In this document: positions 1 to 7,919 of the stretch, piece after piece
Position numbering within the stretch: the first letter of the stretch is position 1
How the letters are laid out: each line of letters begins with the position of its first letter
NCBI GenBank assembly: GCA_001898505.1
Contig: MKTZ01000001.1
Location: forward strand, 1-64,000
DNA: 64,000 nucleotides
Origin: Sphingobacteriales bacterium 50-39
Lineage (GTDB): Bacteria; Bacteroidota; Bacteroidia; Chitinophagales; Chitinophagaceae
Reading direction: 5' to 3'
Translations under genes and position numbers: made by a program
The notes under the pieces: generated by a model
The model's input: the letters and a program-made list of their open reading frames with translations, nothing else
What the model was told of the DNA's origin: nothing
Database searches by the model: none

Positions 1-318
1 TTAAAGTGGCACGTGAACTGGGTTCAGAACGTCGCAAGACAGTTCGGTCCCTATCTGTGATGGGCGTTAGAAAATTGAGTGGACATGACCTTAGTACGAG
101 AGGACCGGGTCGTACGTACCGCTGGTGTATCTGTTGTGCCGCCAGGTGCAGTGCAGAGTAGCTATGTACGGACAGGATAAACGCTGAAAGCATCTAAGCG
201 TGAAACCTTCCACAAGATGAGTTTTCTTTTAAGGGTCGTCAGAGACTATGACGTTGATAGGCTACAGGTATAAAACTGGTAACAGTAAAGCCGAGTAGTA
301 CTAATTGCCCGTATGCTT
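1..318 (+). rRNA. rrl: 23S ribosomal RNA, 3' end (partial)
   Basis: The first ~318 bases carry the conserved 23S 3' region: the sarcin-ricin loop stretch (AGTACGAGAGGACC, about 93-106) and the terminal GAGTAGTACTAATTGCCCGT. The gene begins upstream of the window, so only its last part is present. The 3' end is placed at the start of the T-rich stretch and is accurate to a few bases. A 5S gene follows at the normal spacing on the same strand, so this is the tail of an rRNA operon. Confidence 0.95.
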
Positions 319-387
319 TAATTTTTTTTCACTTTGTATTACAACCTCCCAATATGACATTATTATGGTCAATATGACCCATGATCT

Positions 388-498
388 TATGGTGGTTTTG
401 CCGAGGGTGTTCACCTCTTCCCATACCGAACAGAGAAGTTAAGCCCCTCATGGCCGATGGTACTGCACCACAATGCGGGAGAGTAGGTAGCTGCCATA
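388..498 (+). rRNA. rrf: 5S ribosomal RNA
   Basis: This is a ~111-base 5S rRNA. The terminal stem pairs TATGG at the 5' end with CCATA at the 3' end. The internal CCCATACCGAACAGAGAAGTTAAGCCC is the universal loop B/helix III region, and GGGAGAGTAGGT matches loop E/helix IV. It lies 70 bases after the 23S end and just before a strong hairpin terminator. Confidence 0.96.
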
Positions 499-505
499 TT
501 CATTG

Positions 506-540
506 AAGGCCCTGTAGCTTGTGCTACGGGGCTTTTTTTT
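506..540 (+). terminator. rRNA operon terminator
   Basis: A GC-rich hairpin (GTAGC-TTGT-GCTAC core, extended by the flanking AGGCCC/GGGGCT) is followed by eight T residues directly after the 5S gene. Confidence 0.9.
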
Positions 541-620
541 GCCCATACCCGAAGGGTGGGTGACGGGGGAACGGCAGGGACGAGTGCCGGCGGGGACGAG
601 GGCGAACGACCTTTGAACGC

Positions 621-628
621 TATATTTG
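621..628 (+). promoter_or_regulatory. -7 element just upstream of the apbE-like start
   Basis: TATATTTG fits the Bacteroidota -7 consensus TAnnTTTG and ends only 4 bases before the ATG at 633. If used, the transcript would start at or inside the start codon. No clear -33 TTTG is seen at the expected distance, so the call is tentative. Confidence 0.4.
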
Positions 629-632
629 CCTT

Positions 633-1622
633 ATGAACGTCCTTTTCTGGATCACCCTGCTGCTGGGGCAGCCTGCCGATACTCTTCAACCTTTTCACCT
701 CTCCGGCCACGCCCAGGGTACAACCTGGCACATTACTTACTATTCCACCGATAGCACGGTTCTCTCCAGCCAGATCGATAGCATCCTCGACAAAATCGAC
801 AGTTCCCTCTCCCTTTATAAGCCCTACTCCCTTATCTGCCAGTTCAATCGGGACCCACATGGTATTTTGATGGATGAACATATGTCTGTTGTCATGCAGC
901 AAGCCCTGGATACCTACCGGACCAGTTCCGGCCTCTTCGATATAACGGTCCAGCCTCTCGTGGAAGCCTGGGGCTTTAGCGCCCACAAACCGGATGCATA
1001 CCCGGACTCTGCTGTCATTCAGCATATACTTCCCTGTGTGGGGTCCGACTATCTGTCTATACAGAACGGATATCTATTGAAAGCAAAGCCCTGCGTTCAT
1101 ATCGACCTGGATGGCATCGCCCAGGGATATAGTGTAGATGTGCTGGCGGGATTCCTCGAACAACACCATATCACCAGCTACCTTGTGGAGCTAGGAGGCG
1201 AACTTCGGGTAAAAGGCCGGAAACCCTCAGGTGAGCGTATGCGTGTCGGTATCGAGGCGCCACCAGAGAATGAATTTGCGGAAGCGGTCGTACAGAGGAT
1301 CATGTCGGTGGATAGTGGCGCCATCACCACTTCCGGAAGCTATCGCGCCTGGCATGAACGGGGCGGCAAAAAGTTCAGTCACACCATAAACCCTCGCACG
1401 GGATTCCCAGCCGATAATGAACTGATCAGCGTGACGGTGTACGCTAAAAAAGCGATCATAGCAGACGCCTATGACAACGCACTCATGGCGATGGGGCTTG
1501 CGAAAGCCATGGAGTTTGTCAACAACCGAAAGGATATGGCGGCATTCTTTATCTATCGGGATAAAAACGGCGCAATCGTTTCCGCAACTTCCAAATCTTT
1601 TAATGCCTTACTATATCCCTGA
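633..1622 (+). CDS. apbE: FAD:protein FMN transferase (ApbE family)
   Basis: 329 aa. The ApbE family moves FMN from FAD onto a Thr/Ser of target proteins outside the cytoplasm, with magnesium. Family marks seen: GTTWHITYY at residues 29-37, HIDLDGIAQGY at 156-166, VELGGELR at 185-192, TTSGSYR at 232-238, HTINPRTG at 250-257 and the magnesium-site segment IADAYDNALMAMG at 276-288. The hydrophobic N-terminus (residues 3-12) looks like an export signal or anchor. The gene is 30 bases ahead of a Gfo/Idh oxidoreductase, so the two may be cotranscribed. No FMN-binding target domain is recognisable in the window. Family assignment is firm; the substrate is unknown. Confidence 0.92.
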   Translation: MNVLFWITLLLGQPADTLQPFHLSGHAQGTTWHITYYSTDSTVLSSQIDSILDKIDSSLSLYKPYSLICQFNRDPHGILMDEHMSVVMQQALDTYRTSSGLFDITVQPLVEAWGFSAHKPDAYPDSAVIQHILPCVGSDYLSIQNGYLLKAKPCVHIDLDGIAQGYSVDVLAGFLEQHHITSYLVELGGELRVKGRKPSGERMRVGIEAPPENEFAEAVVQRIMSVDSGAITTSGSYRAWHERGGKKFSHTINPRTGFPADNELISVTVYAKKAIIADAYDNALMAMGLAKAMEFVNNRKDMAAFFIYRDKNGAIVSATSKSFNALLYP

Positions 1623-1652
1623 TGCCTTATCTTAGTCTACCAATTTACCAGC

Positions 1653-2867
1653 ATGTTAAGAAGGGAATTTATACAACGAACCAGCGCGCTGACAGGTGGC
1701 TTGATATTAGGGAATGGATTGCTGAAGAGCTTTGCTGCAGACGGAGAAGTTTTTTCCCGTGACGGCGAACCGGTGTCCATCGGGATCATAGGCTGTGGAG
1801 ACAGAGGAAAAGGCATCATGAGCATCCTGCTGCAAATGCCGGAGCTCTTCCATATCGTGGCCACCTGCGATGTACTGGACTTCCGCCTGGCAGAGGCCCG
1901 GAAGATGGGTTCCTTTACCGAATATGCGGATCATCGCCGGTTGCTGGATGATAAAAAGATCAAGGCGGTAGTAATAGCAGTGCCACTAAATCTTCACCAT
2001 GACATTGCAGTCGACACATTGTCGGCAGGCAAGCATGTCTATCTCGAGAAGACGATGACCTATAATATCCCGCAAGCGCTGGACCTGGTGAATAAAGCGA
2101 AACAATATTCAAAACAGGTGCTGCAGGTGGGACACCAATACCGATACTCTCCCCTATACTTTAAAGTAAAGGAGATGATCGAAAAGAATTATTTAGGCAA
2201 GGTGACCCAGATAGACTGCCGGTGGGACAGGAACTGGAACTGGCGACGCCCGGTGCCGGACCCCTCGCTGGAGAGAAAGATCAACTGGAGAATGTATAAA
2301 GAATACTCAGGCGGGCTGACGGCAGAACTCCTCTCACATCAGATAGATTTTATCAACTGGGCCTTCGACACCCACCCGGATGAACTGTTCGGAACAGGCG
2401 GTATCGACTACTACAAGGACGGACGGGAGACCTACGACAATGTCCAGGTCGTATTACGATACGCGAAGACAGGTATGGTGGGTAATTTTGGAGCCACCTG
2501 CGCTAACGCCCACGAGGGATACAATTTTAAGATCAAGGGAACGAGAGGTATGGTATCTCTGCTGGTCGACGACGGCGTATACTATCCCGAACCGGAGACC
2601 CGGAAAGAGCTGACGACGGTGGATGGGGTTACAGGCGCTACCAAGCTGGAATGGAACAAGGACGGAGGCATCCCCATCGTGAAAGAAAAATTAAAGGACG
2701 GTACCTGGTATGCTTTACAGGATTTCTTTCAATGTATCCAGAACGGCGGGCAGCCTGCGTCCAATGTATTGACGGGCGCTACCACGGCCTGCTGCGTGCA
2801 TCTTGCCAACCAGGCGGTCTACGGGCACTCCATCGAAAAATGGTCATCGAATTTTAATTTTCTATAA
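1653..2867 (+). CDS. Gfo/Idh/MocA oxidoreductase with Tat-type signal
   Basis: 404 aa. The N-terminus MLRREFIQR is a twin-arginine motif followed by a hydrophobic stretch, which suggests export by Tat with a pre-bound nicotinamide cofactor. The Rossmann motif GIIGCGDRGKG lies near residues 44-54. The catalytic-region EKT at 132-134 replaces the usual EKP. The C-terminal half has the usual Gfo/Idh beta-sheet domain. Such enzymes oxidise or reduce sugars and glycosides; some Bacteroidota members oxidise the 3-OH of glycosides. The gene is followed 13 bases later by a DUF1080 (3-keto-glycoside hydrolase family) gene, which supports that role. Exact substrate unknown. Confidence 0.88.
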   Translation: MLRREFIQRTSALTGGLILGNGLLKSFAADGEVFSRDGEPVSIGIIGCGDRGKGIMSILLQMPELFHIVATCDVLDFRLAEARKMGSFTEYADHRRLLDDKKIKAVVIAVPLNLHHDIAVDTLSAGKHVYLEKTMTYNIPQALDLVNKAKQYSKQVLQVGHQYRYSPLYFKVKEMIEKNYLGKVTQIDCRWDRNWNWRRPVPDPSLERKINWRMYKEYSGGLTAELLSHQIDFINWAFDTHPDELFGTGGIDYYKDGRETYDNVQVVLRYAKTGMVGNFGATCANAHEGYNFKIKGTRGMVSLLVDDGVYYPEPETRKELTTVDGVTGATKLEWNKDGGIPIVKEKLKDGTWYALQDFFQCIQNGGQPASNVLTGATTACCVHLANQAVYGHSIEKWSSNFNFL

Positions 2868-2880
2868 ATCACAATTGCAT

Positions 2881-4242
2881 ATGAAGAAGACTTTACTGAT
2901 CCTCGTTGCTACTGCTCTGACTGGTGGAGTGTATGCGCAATCGGGGAACTGGACAAACCTTTTTGACGGAAAAACATTGAATGGGTGGAAAAGACTGGCG
3001 GGCACCGCCGACTACAAAGTGGAAAATGGAGTTATCGTGGGAACGACGGTGTTTGGTTCCGGTAATACTTTTTTGGTAACGGAAAAAGAATATGGAGACT
3101 TTATCCTCGAGCTGGATATCCGTATAGACGACACCACAGCCAATTCGGGTGTACAGATGAGGAGCCATTACGACCCTGCGGGTCATGAAGGGAAAGGGTT
3201 GGTATATGGATGTCAATTTGAAATAGATCCATCATCGAGACGCTGGTCCGGAGGCATCTATGATGAAGGCCGCCGGGATTGGCTTTACCCCGGATCGCTG
3301 CATCCGGAAGCACAGTCGGCCCTGAAAGTGGGTCAGTACAATCATATCCGTATCGAGTGCATAGGTCATGAAATGAAGACCTGGTTGAACCAGGTGCCAG
3401 TAGCCTGCCTGGTGGATACAGTAGATAAAAAGGGATTTATCGGACTCCAGGTACACGGTATCGGAAAGCAGGAGCTGGCTGGTGAGAAAGTGTATTTTAA
3501 AAACATCCGTATACAGACCTCAGGTTTGAAACCCATGCCCTTCCCCAAAGGCATTTATGTAGTCAACAATATTCCCAATACGCTGACAAGCTATGAAAAA
3601 AGCAGTGGATGGAAATTGCTCTTCGATGGGCGGACCTCCAATGGATGGGTGGGCGCTTACAAAAAGACATTCCCGGAGAAAGGCTGGGTTGTCAGTGACG
3701 GCATCCTGAAAGTGCTGGGCTCCGCCGGGAAAGAATCCGCAAACGGAGGCGATATCGTAACTACGGACGAGTACAAGGCATTTGATCTCTCTTTTGACTT
3801 CAAGCTCACGCCGGGCGCCAACAGCGGGGTGAAGTATTTTGTCACGCTGAGTGAGAACAATACCGGCTCCGCTATCGGATTGGAATACCAGTTGCTCGAC
3901 GATACGCTGCACCCGGATGCCAAGCTGGGCAGAGAAGGAGATCGTACCATGTCCTCTTTATATGACCTGATCAAGGCGAATAAGCAAAAGCGTTTTATTC
4001 ATCCTATCGGCCAGTGGAATACAGGCCGTATCGTAGTATACCCCAATAACCATGTAGAGCACTACCTGAATGGGATCAAAGTGCTGGAATATGAGCGTGG
4101 TTCGCAGGCTTTCCGGGACCTTGTTGCTATCAGCAAGTACAAAATATGGAAGAACTTCGGGGAAGCTCCGCAAGGTCATATACTGCTACAGGACCATGGG
4201 AATGAGGTAAGCTTCCGCAGTATAAAGATCAGGACACTATAG
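2881..4242 (+). CDS. Secreted protein with two DUF1080 (3-keto-glycoside hydrolase-type) domains
   Basis: 453 aa from the ATG at 2881, which gives a clear signal peptide (MKKTLLILVATALTGGVYAQ). The frame stays open upstream to 2803, but that part overlaps the preceding gene. Two tandem DUF1080 (PF06439) domains are visible, each opening with the same signature: WTNLFDGKTLNGW near residues 24-36 and WKLLFDGRTSNGW near 243-255. The family forms lectin-like beta-sandwiches and includes enzymes that cleave 3-keto-glycosides. Directly downstream of a Gfo/Idh gene, it probably acts on that enzyme's oxidised product. Its 3' end overlaps the convergent second Gfo/Idh gene by 14 bases. Confidence 0.85.
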   Translation: MKKTLLILVATALTGGVYAQSGNWTNLFDGKTLNGWKRLAGTADYKVENGVIVGTTVFGSGNTFLVTEKEYGDFILELDIRIDDTTANSGVQMRSHYDPAGHEGKGLVYGCQFEIDPSSRRWSGGIYDEGRRDWLYPGSLHPEAQSALKVGQYNHIRIECIGHEMKTWLNQVPVACLVDTVDKKGFIGLQVHGIGKQELAGEKVYFKNIRIQTSGLKPMPFPKGIYVVNNIPNTLTSYEKSSGWKLLFDGRTSNGWVGAYKKTFPEKGWVVSDGILKVLGSAGKESANGGDIVTTDEYKAFDLSFDFKLTPGANSGVKYFVTLSENNTGSAIGLEYQLLDDTLHPDAKLGREGDRTMSSLYDLIKANKQKRFIHPIGQWNTGRIVVYPNNHVEHYLNGIKVLEYERGSQAFRDLVAISKYKIWKNFGEAPQGHILLQDHGNEVSFRSIKIRTL

Positions 4243-5545
4243 GTTCCCAGCCTTTCTCATACGTTCTGCGCCAAAGGGCTGCTGCGGCAGTGTCGTTGAG
4301 GATGTGGCCATTGGAAGGATCACAGTGAAGCACACCCGAAGTGCGCTGCGCGATATTGGCAAGATGACAAAGCAATACACTTTTGGAAGCCTCGTCGACC
4401 GGAGAGTTGAGCGAGGCTTCTCCTTTTACGGACTTTATGAAATTGTCGAAATGATACAGGTCGAGGTTTCCGCTGGCGCTGACCGGGTTCGTGGGGTCGG
4501 CGACCACATCTGATTTCACTTCCTTTACGAGCTTGTTCTTTTCATCAAATATCTTGTAGTCTCCGCCGCCGAGATTGACGAGGGTGCCTTTATCTCCATA
4601 GATCACAAACCCTCTGCCGGCATCTTCTACGCCGAAGTTATTACAGCTGCGGCCCTCCCATGTGATGGCTTTGCCTTCGGGGAATTCGAAGCCGGCTACC
4701 TGTGTATCGGGCGTCTGCCAATCGTCTTTGAAAGCGTAACGGCCTCCGGCAGAGGTGACCTTCTGCGGGTAGTCCACACCGAGGAACCATCTGCAGCAAT
4801 CTATTTCGTGTGTGCCGTTGTTGCAGGCTTCGCCCGTGCCCCAATGCCAGAACCAGTGCCAGTTGTAGTGTACGAGATTGTCCTGGTAATCTCTGCGGGG
4901 CGCGGGTCCCTGCCAGAGCTCAAAATCCAGGGTTGTGGGGGGAGGAACTTTTTTCCCAAAGCCGATGGACTTCCTGTTATTGGCGTACCAGGCTTTAGCG
5001 AAATAGGTTTTGCCGATGGCGCCGTCGTGCACTTGCCTGACTGCATCTATGAGCGTCGGCATCGAGCGACGCTGGTTGCCCATCTGTATATGCTTCCCGT
5101 ATTTATGCAGGGCCTTTGCGAGCAGCTCCCCTTCATAAGGATTTTGACCGCAGGGTTTCTCCACGTACACGTGTTTGCCATGGGAGGCGCCGAGGATCGC
5201 AGCAGGCGTATGCCAGTGATCGGGAGCTGCCACTATGAGCGCATCCAGGTCCTTTTGTTCAACGAGTTTGCGGATATCCTTAATAATAGTCGGTTTGCGT
5301 GGTGCGTCTTTCAATGCATCCAATCCATTCTGCAATGCTTTCTCTTCCACATCACAGATATATGCTACTTCCACGTTCGGCAGTTGCGAGTAGGATTTGG
5401 CCAGATAGGCGCCACGGCTATTGACGCCCATCACACCCACGATGACCTTGTTGCTGGGTGCCATTTTGCCACGGATAGGAAAATTGATAATTGTCAGGCC
5501 GGCAGTGGCCATGGAGACATCCTGTAGGAATTTTCTGCGATGCAT
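4229..5545 (-). CDS. Gfo/Idh/MocA oxidoreductase with Tat-type signal (second copy)
   Basis: 438 aa from the ATG at 5545. The frame stays open to 5596, but MHRRKFLQD is a proper twin-arginine start. Rossmann segment VGVMGVNSRGAY near residues 36-47; EKP at 129-131 with the catalytic Lys; DHWHTP near 109-114, typical of this subgroup. The N-terminal Tat signal implies a folded, cofactor-loaded enzyme in the periplasm. It is convergent with the ApbE/Gfo/DUF1080 genes and overlaps the last by 14 bases. It differs clearly from the first copy (EKP against EKT), so it is a divergent paralog rather than a recent duplicate. Confidence 0.88.
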   Translation of the reverse strand: MHRRKFLQDVSMATAGLTIINFPIRGKMAPSNKVIVGVMGVNSRGAYLAKSYSQLPNVEVAYICDVEEKALQNGLDALKDAPRKPTIIKDIRKLVEQKDLDALIVAAPDHWHTPAAILGASHGKHVYVEKPCGQNPYEGELLAKALHKYGKHIQMGNQRRSMPTLIDAVRQVHDGAIGKTYFAKAWYANNRKSIGFGKKVPPPTTLDFELWQGPAPRRDYQDNLVHYNWHWFWHWGTGEACNNGTHEIDCCRWFLGVDYPQKVTSAGGRYAFKDDWQTPDTQVAGFEFPEGKAITWEGRSCNNFGVEDAGRGFVIYGDKGTLVNLGGGDYKIFDEKNKLVKEVKSDVVADPTNPVSASGNLDLYHFDNFIKSVKGEASLNSPVDEASKSVLLCHLANIAQRTSGVLHCDPSNGHILNDTAAAALWRRTYEKGWEPIVS

Positions 5546-5645
5546 AAGGCAAGTTTTTTTAAGAGAGCCTAAGTTAAAGGTTTTGAGTTTTAGCAAGCAT
5601 TAAAAAACTTTGAAGAGGACTACGTCGGGTGGTGGGGGGAGTAAT

Positions 5646-5675
5646 AAAAAATCCTTTCCGTAATGGAAAGGATTT
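5646..5675 (-). terminator. Terminator of the RRM gene
   Basis: Perfect 10-base stem AATCCTTTCC/GGAAAGGATT with a 5-base loop, followed on the minus strand by a T run (5646-5651). It lies ~30 bases past the stop of the RRM gene. Confidence 0.85.
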
Positions 5676-5703
5676 TGACAAAGAGATATATTGATCGTAA
5701 TAA

Positions 5704-6066
5704 TTAATAATCCCTGTTGTAGCCGCCGCCACCGCCGCGATCGTAACCACCTTTCTTGTAGCCGCCGCCACCGCCGCCGCCGCCAAAGCTTCTCTTTTTG
5801 AAGCCACCGCCGCCACCGCCTTGTTGTTTAGGCTGTGATTCGTTAACGATGATCTTACGACCCATCACTTCGCTGTCGTACAGGTTAGTGATAGCCTGCT
5901 GAGCTTCGCCGTCGTCTTCCATTTCAACAAAGCCGAAGCCTTTGCTACGTCCGGAAACTTTGTCCTTGACGATCTTGGCTGAAGCAACAGTGCCGTGTTG
6001 TTCAAAAAGGTTCCTGAGATCCTCATCGGTCATTTGCCAAGAGAGGTTGCCTACATAAATGTTCAT
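5704..6066 (-). CDS. Glycine-rich RNA-binding protein (single RRM)
   Basis: 120 aa. A single RNA recognition motif: RNP2 IYVGNLSW at residues 2-9 and RNP1 KGFGFVEM near 43-50. The tail from about residue 80 is rich in Gly with Tyr, Lys and Arg (GGGGGGFKKRSFGGGG-like), as in bacterial cold-induced RNA-binding proteins. The start at 6066 puts RNP2 at the very N-terminus, as in homologs; the frame is open further upstream but that part has no family match. Likely binds single-stranded RNA in the cytoplasm. The ~290 bases upstream are gene-free and AT-rich, which leaves room for a long 5' leader. Confidence 0.93.
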   Translation of the reverse strand: MNIYVGNLSWQMTDEDLRNLFEQHGTVASAKIVKDKVSGRSKGFGFVEMEDDGEAQQAITNLYDSEVMGRKIIVNESQPKQQGGGGGGFKKRSFGGGGGGGGYKKGGYDRGGGGGYNRDY

Positions 6067-6356
6067 TGTACAAAAAATTAAAAAATGAAAAAAACTCACT
6101 CTACACTGTTGAAGGTATACGATGTACTGAGGGATCTGACTGGAAAGAAAGTTACGACAGCGCATAATACGGCCAATAAACAATAGAGCTATTGTAAAGA
6201 TAGGGATTTTTATTACTTATTCTAATTTATCCCCAATTTGATAGGATTTAGTATTGGTCAGTATTCCAGCGGGTTTTATCCATCTGAAAAAACGATTTTG
6301 TACAGTCGCCTTTTGATGTTTTTTAATGAATCTAACCCTACCTATCGAATATTAAC
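6067..6356. other. Gene-free stretch upstream of the RRM gene
   Basis: No supported gene. AT-rich. It holds a short perfect inverted repeat (CAATAG-AG-CTATTG, 6181-6194). Next to it on the minus strand is TATCTTTA, one base off the TAnnTTTG promoter element. A promoter with a ~115-base leader for the RRM gene is plausible but not shown. Confidence 0.4.
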
Positions 6357-6385
6357 AAAAAAGCCCGTGATTTATTCACGGGCTT
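6357..6385 (-). terminator. Terminator of the rpsF-rpsR-rplI operon
   Basis: Stem AAGCCCGTGA/TCACGGGCTT (10 bp, 5-base loop) followed on the minus strand by a run of T. It lies ~30 bases after the rplI stop. Confidence 0.9.
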
Positions 6386-6413
6386 CGAAGTATTTGGGTA
6401 TTTCTTCTAATAA

Positions 6414-6860
6414 TTATTCAGCAGTAACTTCAAATTCCAGTTCCGCTTCATGGTGGTTGCCGAAATCGACCTTGGCTTTGTAAGTTCCCAGTTCTTTTAC
6501 TTCATCGATGATGTGGATCTTACGACGATCGATATCGTATCCTTTCTGGTCGCGGATGGCGCGGGCCAGCTGTACGGAGGTGACGCTACCGAAGATCTTG
6601 CCGCTGGTGCCTGTCTTGGCTCCAATCTTGAGGGGGGAGGCTTTCAGGACCTCGATCACCTTATTGATCTCGGCCATCATCTTTGCTTCCTTCTTCGCGA
6701 TCTGTTTCATTCTTTCTTCCAGCTGTTTCAGATTGGAGGGATTAGCCTCTACTGCCAACTTGCGGGGAATCAGATAGTTACGAGCATAACCATTCTTTAC
6801 GCTCACCTTTTCATGTGCGGCGCCCAGGTTATCTACGTCTGCAATTAAAATGACTTCCAT
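6414..6860 (-). CDS. rplI: 50S ribosomal protein L9
   Basis: 148 aa from the ATG at 6860; the upstream open frame has no L9 similarity. MEVILIADVDNLG and VSVKNGYARNYLIPRKLA are the conserved N-terminal L9 domain that binds 23S rRNA. A long charged helix (about residues 40-75) leads to the C-terminal domain ending in ELEFEVTAE. Third gene of the rpsF-rpsR-rplI operon, 110 bases after rpsR. Confidence 0.97.
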   Translation of the reverse strand: MEVILIADVDNLGAAHEKVSVKNGYARNYLIPRKLAVEANPSNLKQLEERMKQIAKKEAKMMAEINKVIEVLKASPLKIGAKTGTSGKIFGSVTSVQLARAIRDQKGYDIDRRKIHIIDEVKELGTYKAKVDFGNHHEAELEFEVTAE

Positions 6861-6970
6861 GTTTTGTTTTTTGTTCACCGTAGTCCCAATCCGCAACTTG
6901 CGAGGCTCCGGGGGGAGCCCAATTGCGAACTGTCTGCCCATGCCCAATTAGGGACGGGATTAGGGTGAGG

Positions 6971-7237
6971 TTACTTTAAAAGGTCTGTTACATAAGGTAA
7001 CAGGGCCATCTGGCGGGCTTTCTTTACCGCGTCAGATACTTTGCGCTGATATTTCAGGGAGTTACCGGTGATACGGCGGGGCAATAACTTGCCTTGCTCG
7101 TTCAGGAACTTCTTAAGGAATTCAGCATCCTTGTAGTCGATGTATTTAATGCCATATTTCTTGAAACGGCAGAATTTCTTAGCGCGCTTCTCGGGTTTAA
7201 TGGCGGTCAGATACTTGATCTCGTTTGCTTTTGCCAT
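6971..7237 (-). CDS. rpsR: 30S ribosomal protein S18
   Basis: 88 aa, normal for S18. The core [18 protein letters not shown] and the basic [17 protein letters not shown] segment that contacts 16S rRNA are present, as is the conserved tail [10 protein letters not shown]. It starts 3 bases after the rpsF stop. S6 and S18 bind the ribosome as a pair, so close coupling is expected. Confidence 0.98.
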   Translation of the reverse strand: MAKANEIKYLTAIKPEKRAKKFCRFKKYGIKYIDYKDAEFLKKFLNEQGKLLPRRITGNSLKYQRKVSDAVKKARQMALLPYVTDLLK

Positions 7238-7240
7238 GGT

Positions 7241-7594
7241 TTAAGCTCCTACTTTTTCAGTTCCTGTCGGTACACCACTTCTCTTTTTGGCATTGTACTC
7301 GACGGCGTATTTATCGAGCTTTGTAGCCATGAAACGTAACACGGTTTCGTCGCGGCGAATCTGAATATTCAGTCGCTCATTGAAGTCGGATGGCGCATTG
7401 AATTCCAGAACCCAGTACAAGCCTGTGGTTTTCTTCTGGATGGGATACGCCAGTGATTTCAGACCCCAGGGATTTTCGTGCACCACTTCACCTCCATTGT
7501 CTTTAATAAAGGCAGTGTATTTTTTCTGAGCGGCTTTGTAGTCCTCCTCAGATAGCACAGGGGTAAAAATCACCATCAATTCGTAATTGTTCAT
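7241..7594 (-). CDS. rpsF: 30S ribosomal protein S6
   Basis: 117 aa. The start NNYELMVIFTPVLSEEDYK and the later GLKSLAYPIQKKTTGLYWVLEF are typical of S6, which packs against S18 on the platform of the 30S subunit. First gene of the operon; a good promoter lies 47 bases upstream. Some S6 proteins take C-terminal glutamate additions; nothing of that kind can be seen here. Confidence 0.97.
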   Translation of the reverse strand: MNNYELMVIFTPVLSEEDYKAAQKKYTAFIKDNGGEVVHENPWGLKSLAYPIQKKTTGLYWVLEFNAPSDFNERLNIQIRRDETVLRFMATKLDKYAVEYNAKKRSGVPTGTEKVGA

Positions 7595-7919
7595 GATCCC
7601 TGTTTTTTGTTTAAAAATTAGAAATAATCAAAATGGGTTGCAAAGGTAGGATATTTGGGGGAAAGGGCCAACGCGGGTCGGAATAAAGTTTTGAGCCGGA
7701 ACGGCAATGGAAAAGGCCGGGAAGGGGCAACGGAGGGAGCTGGCGGGCCGGCAAACCGGCCGGCTTGACAGTGTGGCAGATCCGGGGGTATGGCATTGGG
7801 TTTGTTGGCTGGTTTTGGCCCGATCCCGGAGGCCGGTCGTATCTGCGGCGGGTTCAATTCCTGGGGCCAATAAATAATCCCGGGTGGGGCAATGAGTAAC
7901 CATTAAACGAGTTTAAAAC
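7595..7919. other. Divergent rpsF/htpG intergenic region
   Basis: 325 bases without a supported gene; short frames here are chance products of high GC. It holds the rpsF promoter on the minus strand and a GC-rich inverted repeat, GCCGG-CAAA-CCGGC (7747-7760). No clear heat-shock operator (CIRCE) was seen ahead of htpG. Confidence 0.5.
7641..7671 (-). promoter_or_regulatory. Promoter of the rpsF operon
   Basis: On the minus strand, TTG (7671-7669) is followed after 20 bases by TACCTTTG (7648-7641), matching the Bacteroidota -33/-7 pattern. It predicts a leader of about 40 bases ahead of rpsF. Confidence 0.6.

Noticed and set aside
411-1025. 204-aa frame on the minus strand over the 5S gene and the start of apbE
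   Set aside because: It runs through an rRNA gene and a terminator and lies antisense to a clear ApbE gene; no family motif.
4808-5527. 239-aa plus-strand frame opposite the second Gfo/Idh gene
   Set aside because: Mirror frame of a well-supported oxidoreductase, without a recognisable motif.
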